A DNA stretch of 64,000 bases from Acidobacteriota bacterium (GTDB lineage: Bacteria > Acidobacteriota > Thermoanaerobaculia > Multivoradales > Multivoraceae), in assembly GCA_026707545.1 (NCBI GenBank), contig JAPOWR010000001.1:744001-808000 (forward strand), in the 5' to 3' direction. The translations under genes were made by a program, and so were the position numbers. Positions 33,959-42,841 of this stretch are shown here, piece by piece. The notes under the pieces are model-generated. The model did not search any database. It saw only the letters and a list, made by a program, of their open reading frames with translations, and was not told the DNA's origin. Position 1 is the stretch's first letter. Every line of letters begins with the position of its first letter.

Positions 33959-34900
33959 CTACTCGGCTGCCTCAGCCTCCGCGGCTTCCTGGGCCATCTG
34001 CTCCTGCCAGTTGGCGGGATAGATCATCGCCATCAGTGTCGACTGTTCGGACTGATACTGCACCATCACACCCTTCGGCATCCAGATGGCGTCGCCGGGT
34101 CCGAGTTCGTGGGCGTCCTCGCCGGAGAGGATCGTCAGGCTTCCCTCGAGGACGTAGAGGTACTCGTCGAACATCATCGGGCGCTGTTCCTGGGTGTCGA
34201 AGTTGTCCAGGACCGTGACCGCGCAGTGCAGGATGTCGCTGACCGCGACGACGCCGGGCGCGCTGGCGGGACCGACATCGGACCCGGTGTAGATGCCCGG
34301 TCCGTACTCGACGATCTGACGGTCGGCGGCCGCGACGAAGACGACCGGATCCGGTTCGCCCTCCATCGACCAGTTCTCGTCCGCGGGCGCCCAGTCGAAC
34401 GGGTAGACGGCGACGAGGTTCGGGGCCATCTCGCCAGCCTCGAGCCTCTTCGCCACGGTACCTTTGGGGATCCACAGACCGTCACCCGGACCGACCTCGA
34501 ACACCTCGTCCTCCGTTTCGAGCGTCAGGACTCCGCCCTCGAGGCCGTAGATGTACTCGTCGTACGTGTAGACCCAGTCCTCGAGGAAGAAGTTCTCGTA
34601 CTGCGCAATGACAGCAGTCATGGCCGTGGTTCCCGCCACCGTGCCGATCGCGTTGGGGTCTCCGACTTCCGTCGACACCATCAACGTCGGGTTGCCCGGA
34701 GTGAGTTCCTGGTACTCCCGGCTGTCGCCCCGGATGACGACGATCTCTCCGACCGGCGCCGGCACTTCCCGCACGGCGGGCGCCTCCTCCGGTGCTTCCG
34801 CCGCTTCCTCTTCGGCGGGAGCGCAGGCAAGGAAGCCGGCGCCGAGAGCGAGCGCGCAGAGCGCCACGATCGGGGTCGTCTTGAGAGAGTTACTGGTCAT
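33959..34900 (-). CDS. Double-cupin lipoprotein
   Basis: 313 residues from the ATG at 34900. Lipoprotein signal (ALALGAGFLAC) then an acidic Ala/Glu-rich linker. Two cupin-like domains of the EutQ/RmlC type are visible: YTYDEYIYGLEGGVLTLETED...VGPGDGLWIPKGTVAKR and FDEYLYVLEGSLTILSGEDAHELGPGDAIWMPKG, each with the GD-x-WIPKG motif. No full set of metal-binding His residues is obvious, so it may be a non-catalytic sensor or binding protein. It is divergent from the sulfatase-like gene; a palindrome lies between them. Confidence 0.78.
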   Translation of the reverse strand: MTSNSLKTTPIVALCALALGAGFLACAPAEEEAAEAPEEAPAVREVPAPVGEIVVIRGDSREYQELTPGNPTLMVSTEVGDPNAIGTVAGTTAMTAVIAQYENFFLEDWVYTYDEYIYGLEGGVLTLETEDEVFEVGPGDGLWIPKGTVAKRLEAGEMAPNLVAVYPFDWAPADENWSMEGEPDPVVFVAAADRQIVEYGPGIYTGSDVGPASAPGVVAVSDILHCAVTVLDNFDTQEQRPMMFDEYLYVLEGSLTILSGEDAHELGPGDAIWMPKGVMVQYQSEQSTLMAMIYPANWQEQMAQEAAEAEAAE

Positions 34901-34938
34901 CGGGTTCTCCCTTCTGCGGAACCTCATCCCCCAACTAA

Positions 34939-34954
34939 TTTAGGAATTTCTAAG
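34939..34954. promoter_or_regulatory. Palindrome candidate, cupin/sulfatase-like divergent region
   Basis: TTTAGGAATTTCTAAG is a near-palindrome (TTAGGAA/TTTCTAA, one mismatch), between the divergent cupin and sulfatase-like genes. A related palindrome occurs at 39902-39916 in another divergent region. It stands out as AT-rich in a GC-rich genome. It could be an operator or part of a promoter. Confidence 0.35.
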
Positions 34955-35121
34955 AGGCCCCGGCGAACGTTCCGGAACCGGGTGGGAGCCTTCCTGTGTC
35001 TTGGGGGAGACGTGTCGATCGACCTTTTCTCGGTAACTCAGGAGGCTTCGTGCTGCCGTTAGGATGGCTTTTCATAGTACTGAGCGCCCTATCCGTGGTC
35101 AACAAGACACAGAAGCGAACC

Positions 35122-37509
35122 GTGTTCAGACGCAGGGGGTTGAGTGCCCTGGCCCTGGCGCTTCCGGTCGCTCTGTTCGCGGCCTGCCAGAGGGAAGCGG
35201 CCCCGGTTTCGGAGTCCACCGCAGCGTCGGCGCCCGCTGAATCGGCTGTGCGCCCTTCCGTTGCCGCGGCCTGGACCGAAGCGGTCAGCGATCTGTCCCC
35301 CGAGACGTGGAACGTCGTCCTGGTCACGATCGACACGCTGCGCGCCGACCGGTTGGGCTCCTACGGCTACGCGGAGATCGAGACGCCGCACCTGGACCGG
35401 CTCGCGAGTGAAGGCATCCTGTTCGAGAACGCGCTGACCACGGTTCCCTTCACCCTTCCCGCGCACACTTCGATCATGACCGGGGTCTACCCGCCGGTCC
35501 ACGGTGTGCGCGAGAACGTCGGCTACGCGCTGGACGAGCGGCTGCCGACGCTGGCCGAGGATCTGTCGGCCGCCGGCAGGCGCACGGGAGGCTTCATCAG
35601 CGCCTTCGTTCTGGACGGGAGATGGGGGATCGACCGGGGCTTCGACCGCTACTACGACGAGTTCAAGGTCCAGGATACGGGCATGCTGAACATGGGATCC
35701 GTTCAGCGCGAGGGGACGGAGACGATCGGCCAGGCGGAGGCCTGGCTCGACGAGACGGCTGGCTCTCCCTTCTTCCTGTGGCTGCATCTGTTCGAGCCCC
35801 ACGATCCGTACGAGGCGCCCGAGCCCTTCGCGTCGCGCTATCCGGAGCGGCCGTACGACGCGGAGGTCGCGTACACGGACAGCCTGGTCGGGCGAGTGCG
35901 CGAGATGCTGGAGGGAAGGGACCTGCTCGAGCGGACCCTGCTGGTCGTCACGGCCGACCACGGTGAAGGGCTCGGCGACCACGGCGAGTACTTCCACGGC
36001 TACTTCGTCTACGACAGCACCGCCCGGGTGCCCCTCATCGTCCGGCTGCCGGAGGCCCGTCTCGGAGGCCGCCGGGTGGATGCCGCGGTGAGCCACGTCG
36101 ACCTCCGGCCCACGATTCTCGATGCGCTCGGTGTCGAGGCGCCCGCCGTCCCCTCGCACCAGGGCGGCCGCAGCCTGCTTCCTCTCCTGCTCGGGCTGGA
36201 CGACGGTGCCCGCTCCGCCTACATCGAGTCGTACTACGCGCTCTATCACTACGACTGGGCGCCGCTACGCGCCATTCACACCGGCTCGCTCAAGTTCATC
36301 GATGCGCCGGAACCCGAGCTGTACTCCTTGGCCGACGATCCAGGTGAGACGGAGAACGTCGTGCGCGGCACGCGCGTGGAGGCACGCCAGCTTCGCGATC
36401 GTCTGCTCGGGATGATCCGCGGCTTCGAAGGGTCCGCGTCGGGCGAGAGCGCGCGGCCCGACCTGGACCAGGAGACGCTGGCGCAGCTCCAGGCGCTCGG
36501 CTATCTCGCCGGCAGCGGCAGCCGCGCCGAGGCGCCCGAGGACCTCTCCGGCCTGGCCGACCCGAAGGGCAAGATCGCGGTTCACCGGGCGATCATGCTC
36601 GCCCAGAGCGACATCGGAAAGGGCGAGACGGAGGCCGCCCGCGAGCGCCTCCTGGAGGCCATCGAGCTCGATCCCGGGGTAGTCGACGCCCAGCAGATGC
36701 TCGGCAACCTGCACCAGCGCGAAGGCGAGTACGAGGCGGCGATCGAGTACTTCCGGAATGCCCTGGCCCGCAACCCGGACCATCAGGCGTCGCTCATGGG
36801 CCTGGCCGATTCCTACCTCTGGCTCGACCGGCCGGAGGACGCCCTGGTCGGCTTCGAGCGGCTCCGGGGGTTGGCCCCGCACGACAGCAAGGCGGCGATC
36901 GCTTCCACCGACATCCTGGTCGATCTTGGCCGTCAGGCCGAAGCGCTGGAAGTTGCCGAGTCGGCGGCCCGCTACGAGCACGCCCCGGCGCTGGTCCACA
37001 ACCAGCACGGCGAGTTGCTCGCGCTCGCCGGGCGGGTCGGCGAGGCGGAGAGGGCCTTCGAGCGGGCCATCCAGGCGAACGATCGCCCGGTGCAGCCGCA
37101 CTTCAACCTGGCAGTGCTCTACGAGGAGCGCGGCGAGACGGCGAGGGCGATCGAGCGCTACAAGGAGGCGCTGGCCCGGATGCCGTGGCACTACAGGACG
37201 CTGTTCAACCTCGGCCGGCTGCTGGGCCGGGAGGGCGACGTGGTGGAGCAGGAGGAGCTGTGGCTGGCCTCGGTGAACGCGAATCCGGAGTTCATCGAGG
37301 GGCACTACCTGCTGGCGAAGCTGCTAATGGACCAGGGCGGCGATCTGCAGCGGGCGGAGGAACTCGTGCGGGCGGGTCTCGAGCAGGACGAAACGCACCA
37401 GGCGGGTGCTCTCGGCTACTTCGTGCTGGCCGACATACTCAGTCGCCTCGGCCGGACGGCGGAGGCGATGGAGGCGGTGCGGTCGGGCCGGGAGATCCAG
37501 GCTCGCTAG
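35122..37509 (+). CDS. Sulfatase-like hydrolase with C-terminal TPR repeats, lipoprotein
   Basis: 795 residues from the GTG at 35122, which begins a lipoprotein signal (FRRRGLSALALALPVALFAAC). A GTG at 35050 has a better ribosome-binding site (AGGAGG) but adds an extra hydrophobic segment before the signal. The hydrolase domain begins NVVLVTIDTLRADRLGSYGY and has VTADHGEGLGDHGEY. At the nucleophile site, the C/S-x-P-x-R of sulfatases reads T-L-P-A-H, so formylglycine cannot form; a Thr nucleophile, as in phosphodiesterases of the superfamily, is possible. TPR repeats fill about 490-790. It is convergent with the DUF5916 gene. Confidence 0.85.
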   Translation: MFRRRGLSALALALPVALFAACQREAAPVSESTAASAPAESAVRPSVAAAWTEAVSDLSPETWNVVLVTIDTLRADRLGSYGYAEIETPHLDRLASEGILFENALTTVPFTLPAHTSIMTGVYPPVHGVRENVGYALDERLPTLAEDLSAAGRRTGGFISAFVLDGRWGIDRGFDRYYDEFKVQDTGMLNMGSVQREGTETIGQAEAWLDETAGSPFFLWLHLFEPHDPYEAPEPFASRYPERPYDAEVAYTDSLVGRVREMLEGRDLLERTLLVVTADHGEGLGDHGEYFHGYFVYDSTARVPLIVRLPEARLGGRRVDAAVSHVDLRPTILDALGVEAPAVPSHQGGRSLLPLLLGLDDGARSAYIESYYALYHYDWAPLRAIHTGSLKFIDAPEPELYSLADDPGETENVVRGTRVEARQLRDRLLGMIRGFEGSASGESARPDLDQETLAQLQALGYLAGSGSRAEAPEDLSGLADPKGKIAVHRAIMLAQSDIGKGETEAARERLLEAIELDPGVVDAQQMLGNLHQREGEYEAAIEYFRNALARNPDHQASLMGLADSYLWLDRPEDALVGFERLRGLAPHDSKAAIASTDILVDLGRQAEALEVAESAARYEHAPALVHNQHGELLALAGRVGEAERAFERAIQANDRPVQPHFNLAVLYEERGETARAIERYKEALARMPWHYRTLFNLGRLLGREGDVVEQEELWLASVNANPEFIEGHYLLAKLLMDQGGDLQRAEELVRAGLEQDETHQAGALGYFVLADILSRLGRTAEAMEAVRSGREIQAR

Positions 37510-37590
37510 CGCGCCAGAAGGTCCGGAAGCCGGCGCTGCGCGCCGGATGCCGGCCGGAAGGCCGGCGCACCCAGTTTGTGGCGCGCTAGC
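37505..37590. terminator. Branched inverted repeat between convergent genes
   Basis: A perfect 12-bp outer stem (GCTAGCGCGCCA at 37505-37516 with 37579-37590) contains the stop codons of both convergent genes. It encloses two 7-bp hairpins: CCGGCGC-TGC-GCGCCGG (37530-37546) and GCCGGCC-GGAA-GGCCGGC (37549-37566). It could act as a bidirectional transcript end, but there is no T-rich tail on either side. Confidence 0.55.
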
Positions 37591-39829
37591 GTTGGAAGAG
37601 ATAGGTCGCCTTGAGGATGAGCTGCCGGCCCTCCGTGCGTCGCTCCCTCAGCGATGGCGCCGTCCAGTTCTCGTTGTAGACGAGGAAGATGTCGGCCCCG
37701 GGTCGGTAGATCCAGTGAAAGCGGATGTTGACGCCGAGGTCCTCGGCGGCGTCGTTGTACTGGGCGATCATGTTCAGACGCAGGTTGGGCGTGAACGACA
37801 GGTCGAGGCCCGGGCTCCACAGGTTGATCTCGAAGGCGCCCTGCGGCAGCTCGACGTTGTGGTGAGACCAGGTGGTGGAGGCGCGAACGAGGCGTGACAG
37901 GCGAAGACTGAGCTGCTGTCGCACGGAAACCCAGTCGCCCTGGTAGAACTCGCCCCAGAAGTTGAAACTCCGCAGGGACACGGATCGCGACGCGTCGGTG
38001 AGCAGCAGCAGCTCCCAGCCGTCGAACTCGAACATGCCCGACGGGATGACCACGCCGGGGAAGATCTCGAACGGCGCGAACAGTCGCTCCTTCGTCCGGA
38101 CCGCGCCCAACTCAAGAAAGTCGTTCGTCTTGAAGACCATGCCGATGGGGTAGAAGACGGTCTCCTCACTCTCCAGGCGTCCGTCGCTCGAGCGCTCGAA
38201 ACGGCGGTGCGTGCCTTCCGCGTACCAGGAGCGGATGCCGGCCCGTTCGATCCGGGGCTGCCAGATGAAGCGGGGGTTGAAGAGGCGGAAGTTCTCGCGC
38301 AGCAGGAACCCCACGCCCGGATCGAAGTTCTGCTGCGACTCGATGAAGTCCAGCGAGGTCGTCAGGGTGGAACCCTGGTAGCCGACGCCTGCGCCGAAGG
38401 AAGCATCGTCGCCGTCGACTCCCGGCCGCTCGCTGCGACTCCAGTAGCCGTTGAGCTGGAGGAGTTGGGTCGGCTTGAGCTCCAGGTCGAAGCCGTAGAG
38501 GTTCTGCGCTCCCGCGGCGGCGGGATCGCGCTGGGTGAAGATCGCGCCGACGCTGGAGCGCTGGCCGATGTTGCGCTTAACCCGCGCCACGGAGAAGGCG
38601 GTCTGCGGCACGCTCCGGCTCCCGACGTCGGCCTCTCCCGTGCCGACCCCGAGGACGCCGAAGTTCCATTCCCCGAGCCGTCCGGTCAGACGAGCCCCCA
38701 GATCCATCGGCACCGTCTCGCCGCCGTCGAGCCCGATGCGGCGGGAGAAGAAGGCCTTCATCAGGGCGGGCATCCACGGCACTCTCTGGGGAGGGCCGAA
38801 CTCGAAGATGCCGGCGTTCTCCAGGAAGAAGTCCCGCTTCTCGGGAAAGAAGAGCGAGAAGCGCGTCAGGTTCACCTGCAGATCGTCGACCTCGACCTCG
38901 GCGAAGTCCGTGTTGTAGGTCAGATCGAGCGCCACGGACTTGCTCACTCCCCACTTGATGTCGAGTCCGCCGTCGAGGTCGGTCCCCGAGGTGCGGACCG
39001 GCGGCTCTTTGGAAGCGGAACCGATCAGGTAGGGCTTGACGTCGAGACTGCGCGAGCGCCGGAGCCCCGCGAGGCCGGTCAGGCTGCCGGCCAGGGAAAC
39101 GCGATAGGCCGCGTAGTGGGATACGCCGGACGTGGTGATTGGCAGCGTGGAACGGGGCAGATACGCCCAGTTCACTTCTTCGCTCTTGCGGCGGATGAGC
39201 CGCTGCACGTGCAGCCCCCAGCGGTCGAGCGCCGGATCGAAGCGCAGGGTTGCGAAGGGAATCGCGATCTCCGCCGTCCAGCCGTCCGTCGTTCGCCGCG
39301 CCCTGACGGTCCACACACCGTCCCACTCCACATTCACGTCGCGCCCCTCGTCGGTGATCAGCGCATCGTGCCGGGCGCCGTTGGGGTTCGTGGCGAAGGC
39401 GAAGGCGTTCCGGCCGTCGAGAAACGTGTCGAAGACGAGAACGAAGGAGTCGTCGGAGGCGAGTTCCGCGTCGCGCTCCATCTCCTTGGCGATGATCCTC
39501 TCCGGCTCCCGGTCGAAGGCGCGCAGCGCCACGTAGAGCGTCGACTGGGTGTAGGCGATGGAGAACTCGGTCCGCTCCGAGGCCGGCGCTCCCTCGCGGG
39601 GTTCGCGCTGGCGGAAGCCGTTGCCGACCTCGGCCTGCCGCCAGGCCGGATCGTCGAGCAGGCCGTCCAAGACGATCGGCTCGTCGATGGCGAGCGCCGC
39701 GATCGAGGGACGCTCGCTGAGATCGGCGTCGACCTGACCGGCCGCCGGCGCGCAGACCGTCAGCGCGACGACGACAGGAGCCAGCGCCGGCCTGACGCGG
39801 GAACGGGCCGGGAGACGGGCCGAAAGCAA
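37586..39829 (-). CDS. DUF5916 outer-membrane-type protein with N-terminal CBM9-like domain
   Basis: 747 residues, probably from a TTG at 39829. Signal peptide (...VCAPAAGQ), a carbohydrate-binding family 9-like beta sandwich (about 45-230, PIVLDGLLDDPAWRQAEV...WTAEIAIPFATLRFD), then the DUF5916 beta-barrel-like region (VNWAYLPRS, DLTYNTDFAEVEVDDLQVNLTRF, FFPEKRDFFLENAGIFEFG). It ends KATYLFQR. Such proteins are common in Bacteroidota and Acidobacteriota and are probably outer-membrane. Function unknown. It is divergent from the TonB receptor. Confidence 0.87.
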   Translation of the reverse strand: MLSARLPARSRVRPALAPVVVALTVCAPAAGQVDADLSERPSIAALAIDEPIVLDGLLDDPAWRQAEVGNGFRQREPREGAPASERTEFSIAYTQSTLYVALRAFDREPERIIAKEMERDAELASDDSFVLVFDTFLDGRNAFAFATNPNGARHDALITDEGRDVNVEWDGVWTVRARRTTDGWTAEIAIPFATLRFDPALDRWGLHVQRLIRRKSEEVNWAYLPRSTLPITTSGVSHYAAYRVSLAGSLTGLAGLRRSRSLDVKPYLIGSASKEPPVRTSGTDLDGGLDIKWGVSKSVALDLTYNTDFAEVEVDDLQVNLTRFSLFFPEKRDFFLENAGIFEFGPPQRVPWMPALMKAFFSRRIGLDGGETVPMDLGARLTGRLGEWNFGVLGVGTGEADVGSRSVPQTAFSVARVKRNIGQRSSVGAIFTQRDPAAAGAQNLYGFDLELKPTQLLQLNGYWSRSERPGVDGDDASFGAGVGYQGSTLTTSLDFIESQQNFDPGVGFLLRENFRLFNPRFIWQPRIERAGIRSWYAEGTHRRFERSSDGRLESEETVFYPIGMVFKTNDFLELGAVRTKERLFAPFEIFPGVVIPSGMFEFDGWELLLLTDASRSVSLRSFNFWGEFYQGDWVSVRQQLSLRLSRLVRASTTWSHHNVELPQGAFEINLWSPGLDLSFTPNLRLNMIAQYNDAAEDLGVNIRFHWIYRPGADIFLVYNENWTAPSLRERRTEGRQLILKATYLFQR

Positions 39830-39901
39830 TGGAGAACTCGAGGAACGCGGGAGAGTCAGGTCAGAGCCGAGACTATTCGAGCCAGGGAGGTTGCGCTGGC
39901 G

Positions 39902-39916
39902 CTTAGGAATCCTAAG
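39902..39916. promoter_or_regulatory. Palindrome candidate, DUF5916/TonB-receptor divergent region
   Basis: CTTAGGAATCCTAAG is a perfect palindrome with one central base, located 82 bp upstream of the TonB-receptor ATG and 73 bp upstream of the DUF5916 start. It resembles the sequence at 34939-34954 apart from one spacer base. A shared regulator is possible but not shown. Confidence 0.4.
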
Positions 39917-39997
39917 GTTCTTTCAGGTTTTGCTCTAGATCCAACCTCGTTCGATCAGTCAAAGTAGGCTGGCTCCACGACAGAACCGGAGGTGACC

Positions 39998-42781
39998 ATG
40001 TCGAAGATGCGTCCGTTGGTTTCAGTCCCGTTACTTCTTCTGTTCATCGCCGCGCCGGCCTTGGCCCAGAACGTCGGCACGGTCCGCGGCGAGGTGCGCG
40101 ACGCGAACGGCGATCCGCTGCCGGGCGTGATGATCGAAGTCGACGGGCCGTTGGTGCGCGGCGACCGCTCGACGACGACGGGCGTCAACGGCGAGTTCCT
40201 CGTCACGGCGCTGCTACCGGGCACGGTTTCCGTCACCGGAACGCTCGACGGCTTCGAGGACGAGACGGTCGAGGACGTCCGCGTCTCGATCTCGCAGACC
40301 AGCACCGTGCACATGGTCCTGCAGCTCGCCGCGACCTCGGAGGAGATCACGGTGACCTCGGAGCGGCCGATCCTGGACGTGACGAGCAACGTGATCAGCA
40401 CCCACCTGACCGAGGAGTTCATCGACGACCTGCCGACCAAGCGGAGCTTCCAGGACTACGCCGCCATGGCCAAGGGGGTGACGCTCCAGGGGCGGGACCA
40501 GACCTACGGCGACTGGAGGTACTCGGTCTACGGCAGTGGCGGCGTATCGAACTCGTGGAACCTCGACGGCCTCAACTCCTCGTTGCACGACTACGGCGGC
40601 GTGTGGTTCTGGATCAACCCGGACACGATTTCGGAGGTCCAGGTGCTCGGTGTGGGTGCCCCGGCGGAGTACGGCGGCATGTCCGGCGGCGCGATCAACA
40701 TCGTCACGAAGTCCGGGACGAACGAGTTCGACGGCCGCCTGAACTACTACGGCCAGTTCGACTCGCTGACCGCCGAGGGCCCGAAAGTTGCCGGATTGAC
40801 CGGCGAGGAGACCGGCTTCTATCGGGACAAGTTCAATAACTTCACCCTGGCGCTCGGCGGCGCGCTGGTCCAGGACGAACTGTGGTACTTCCTGTCGCTC
40901 GAGTACAAGGAGGACGCCCTCGGGGAGCCGGGCTCGATTCGGGAGTTCGTCCGGCCGGACCTCTGGGAGCGCTCCGCGCTGAAGCTCGACTGGACCTTCA
41001 ACCCGTCGAACACCTTGACGCTCAGCGCCCAGTACGAGGACTACGACTGGCAGGCGGCGTCGGATCCGTTCCTCTCCCAGGACGCGCAGGCGCACGAGTT
41101 CGGCATCCGGCCATCCTTCCGCCTCGGGTGGCAGTCCGTGTTCTCGAACCGGACGTTCTTCGAGGTGAACGTCGCCGACTTCGACAACTACGACCGGGTG
41201 GCCTCGGTCACCGGCAGTGTGGAGCCGCCCTTCGTGGACTACACGCAGCCGGTGCCCACGACCGTCGGCGGACCGAGGTATCCGTACGACTACGGTCCCG
41301 GGATGGTCCGCACCAGCGCCAAGCTGACCCACTTCGCGGATGACCTCGCCGGCAGTCACGAGTTCAAGTTCGGCGTCCAGTTCACGGACGCGACCACGAA
41401 GACGCCGCAGCTCTACCCAGGCCCGGGCGGTCTCTACTACGCGAAGTTCGCCGAGAGCTTCTACTGGCGCTACACCCGGCAGCAGCACTACTACGGCAGC
41501 GACTCGACCTCTCTCGGGCTCTTCGTGGACGACTCGTGGAACCTTGGCGGCAAGACGACCCTGAACCTCGGTGTGCGCTACGACCACGACAACGGAGGCA
41601 TCCCGCCCTACGAGGTGCTGCTGTCCCACGGGGGCGGCAAGGGGAATGCCGTCTTCAGCGGTGACTTCTACCCCGCCTACGACGATCTCGTCGACTGGAA
41701 GAACATCTCGCCGCGCCTCGGGATCGCCCACCAGGTCGGCGAAGGCGAGCGGCAGGGTGTGCTGCGCGTCTCCTACGGCAAGTACTTCGAGGCGAACAAT
41801 ACGGCCATGTGGAACGGTCCTCACCCCGACCGGCCGCCCTCGATGTACGCCTTCAGCTACTACCGGAACGGCCCCTGGTACGTCTACCGGACGGTCGCCG
41901 ACGAGAATCTCATTCAGCCGGACCCGAACATGCAGGCGCCCGAGTACGACCAGTACGCCCTCGGCTACGAGCAGCAGCTCAGCGAGACGCTGACCCTCGG
42001 CGCCGAGCTCGTCGTCAAGCGCGGCACGAACCTGATCGGCTGGCACATCCTCGACGACGGTGTCTACGAGGAAGTGCCGTTCGAGAATCCGGAGACCGGT
42101 GAAACGATGACGCTCTTCGGCATCGTCGAGGAGCCGACCCGGCGCAAGGGGAACAGCCCGGGGCCGGGCGCGAACGCGCCCCCCGGTGCGAGGTACCACC
42201 AGGACTACGAGGCCATCTTCGTGAGCCTGACCAAGCGGAAGGTCGGCCGGTGGGGGATGAACGCATCGCTCGGCTGGTCGAACTCGGAGGGATTCACGGC
42301 ACGGAACCTCGACCAGCGCCAGGCGGAACCGTTCTTCTCGTCCCAGTCGGGCGTGGATCCGAACCACCACATCAACGCTGAAGGGCTGTTGCAGGGAGAC
42401 CGAACCTGGGTGTTCGCGGGCCAGGTCCAGGTCGACCTGCCCTGGAAGCTGCGCGGAGCAGCGGTGCTGAAGGTTCAGGATGGCCGGCCCTACGGACTCT
42501 TCCAGAGGGTCCAACTGCCTCAGGGCCAGATCGATGTCGCCCTGACCCCGCGTGAGGACCAGCGGAGAATGCCGGGCAGCGCGACGCTCGACCTGGGCAT
42601 CGGGCGCAACTTCTCGCTCGGTGGCGACGTCTCGTTCGGCGTCGATCTGCAGGTCCTGAACGCCCTGAACGAAGACGCCTGGGACTGGTGGCAGGCCACT
42701 GCGTTCAGGGACGGTAACCTGGTGCCCTCGCTCTATCAGTATCCGCGCCGGCTGATGTTGCGGCTGAGCTTCGATTTCTAG
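39998..42781 (+). CDS. TonB-dependent receptor with carboxypeptidase-regulatory-like N-domain
   Basis: 927 residues; GGAGGT precedes the ATG by 4 nt. Signal peptide ending ALAQ, an N-terminal beta-sandwich (GTVRGEVRDANGDPLPGVMIEV, about 28-110), then a plug with NSWNLDGLNSSLHDYGGVWFW and the APAEYGGMSGGAINIVTKSGTNEFDG block (about 160-250), and a barrel ending LMLRLSFDF with terminal Phe. This architecture is typical of Acidobacteriota. It imports an unknown substrate across the outer membrane using TonB energy. It is divergent from DUF5916 and followed by a PQQ-like gene. Confidence 0.94.
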   Translation: MSKMRPLVSVPLLLLFIAAPALAQNVGTVRGEVRDANGDPLPGVMIEVDGPLVRGDRSTTTGVNGEFLVTALLPGTVSVTGTLDGFEDETVEDVRVSISQTSTVHMVLQLAATSEEITVTSERPILDVTSNVISTHLTEEFIDDLPTKRSFQDYAAMAKGVTLQGRDQTYGDWRYSVYGSGGVSNSWNLDGLNSSLHDYGGVWFWINPDTISEVQVLGVGAPAEYGGMSGGAINIVTKSGTNEFDGRLNYYGQFDSLTAEGPKVAGLTGEETGFYRDKFNNFTLALGGALVQDELWYFLSLEYKEDALGEPGSIREFVRPDLWERSALKLDWTFNPSNTLTLSAQYEDYDWQAASDPFLSQDAQAHEFGIRPSFRLGWQSVFSNRTFFEVNVADFDNYDRVASVTGSVEPPFVDYTQPVPTTVGGPRYPYDYGPGMVRTSAKLTHFADDLAGSHEFKFGVQFTDATTKTPQLYPGPGGLYYAKFAESFYWRYTRQQHYYGSDSTSLGLFVDDSWNLGGKTTLNLGVRYDHDNGGIPPYEVLLSHGGGKGNAVFSGDFYPAYDDLVDWKNISPRLGIAHQVGEGERQGVLRVSYGKYFEANNTAMWNGPHPDRPPSMYAFSYYRNGPWYVYRTVADENLIQPDPNMQAPEYDQYALGYEQQLSETLTLGAELVVKRGTNLIGWHILDDGVYEEVPFENPETGETMTLFGIVEEPTRRKGNSPGPGANAPPGARYHQDYEAIFVSLTKRKVGRWGMNASLGWSNSEGFTARNLDQRQAEPFFSSQSGVDPNHHINAEGLLQGDRTWVFAGQVQVDLPWKLRGAAVLKVQDGRPYGLFQRVQLPQGQIDVALTPREDQRRMPGSATLDLGIGRNFSLGGDVSFGVDLQVLNALNEDAWDWWQATAFRDGNLVPSLYQYPRRLMLRLSFDF

Positions 42782-42841
42782 CGGCGCCGTGGCCGTTCGT
42801 TCCCGGCTGACTACTGACCTCGACCAGAGGAGATCCTCGTG

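Noticed and set aside
40214..42514. 766-codon minus-strand ORF under the TonB receptor
   Set aside because: Antisense shadow; the plus strand carries a complete receptor with signal peptide and terminal Phe.
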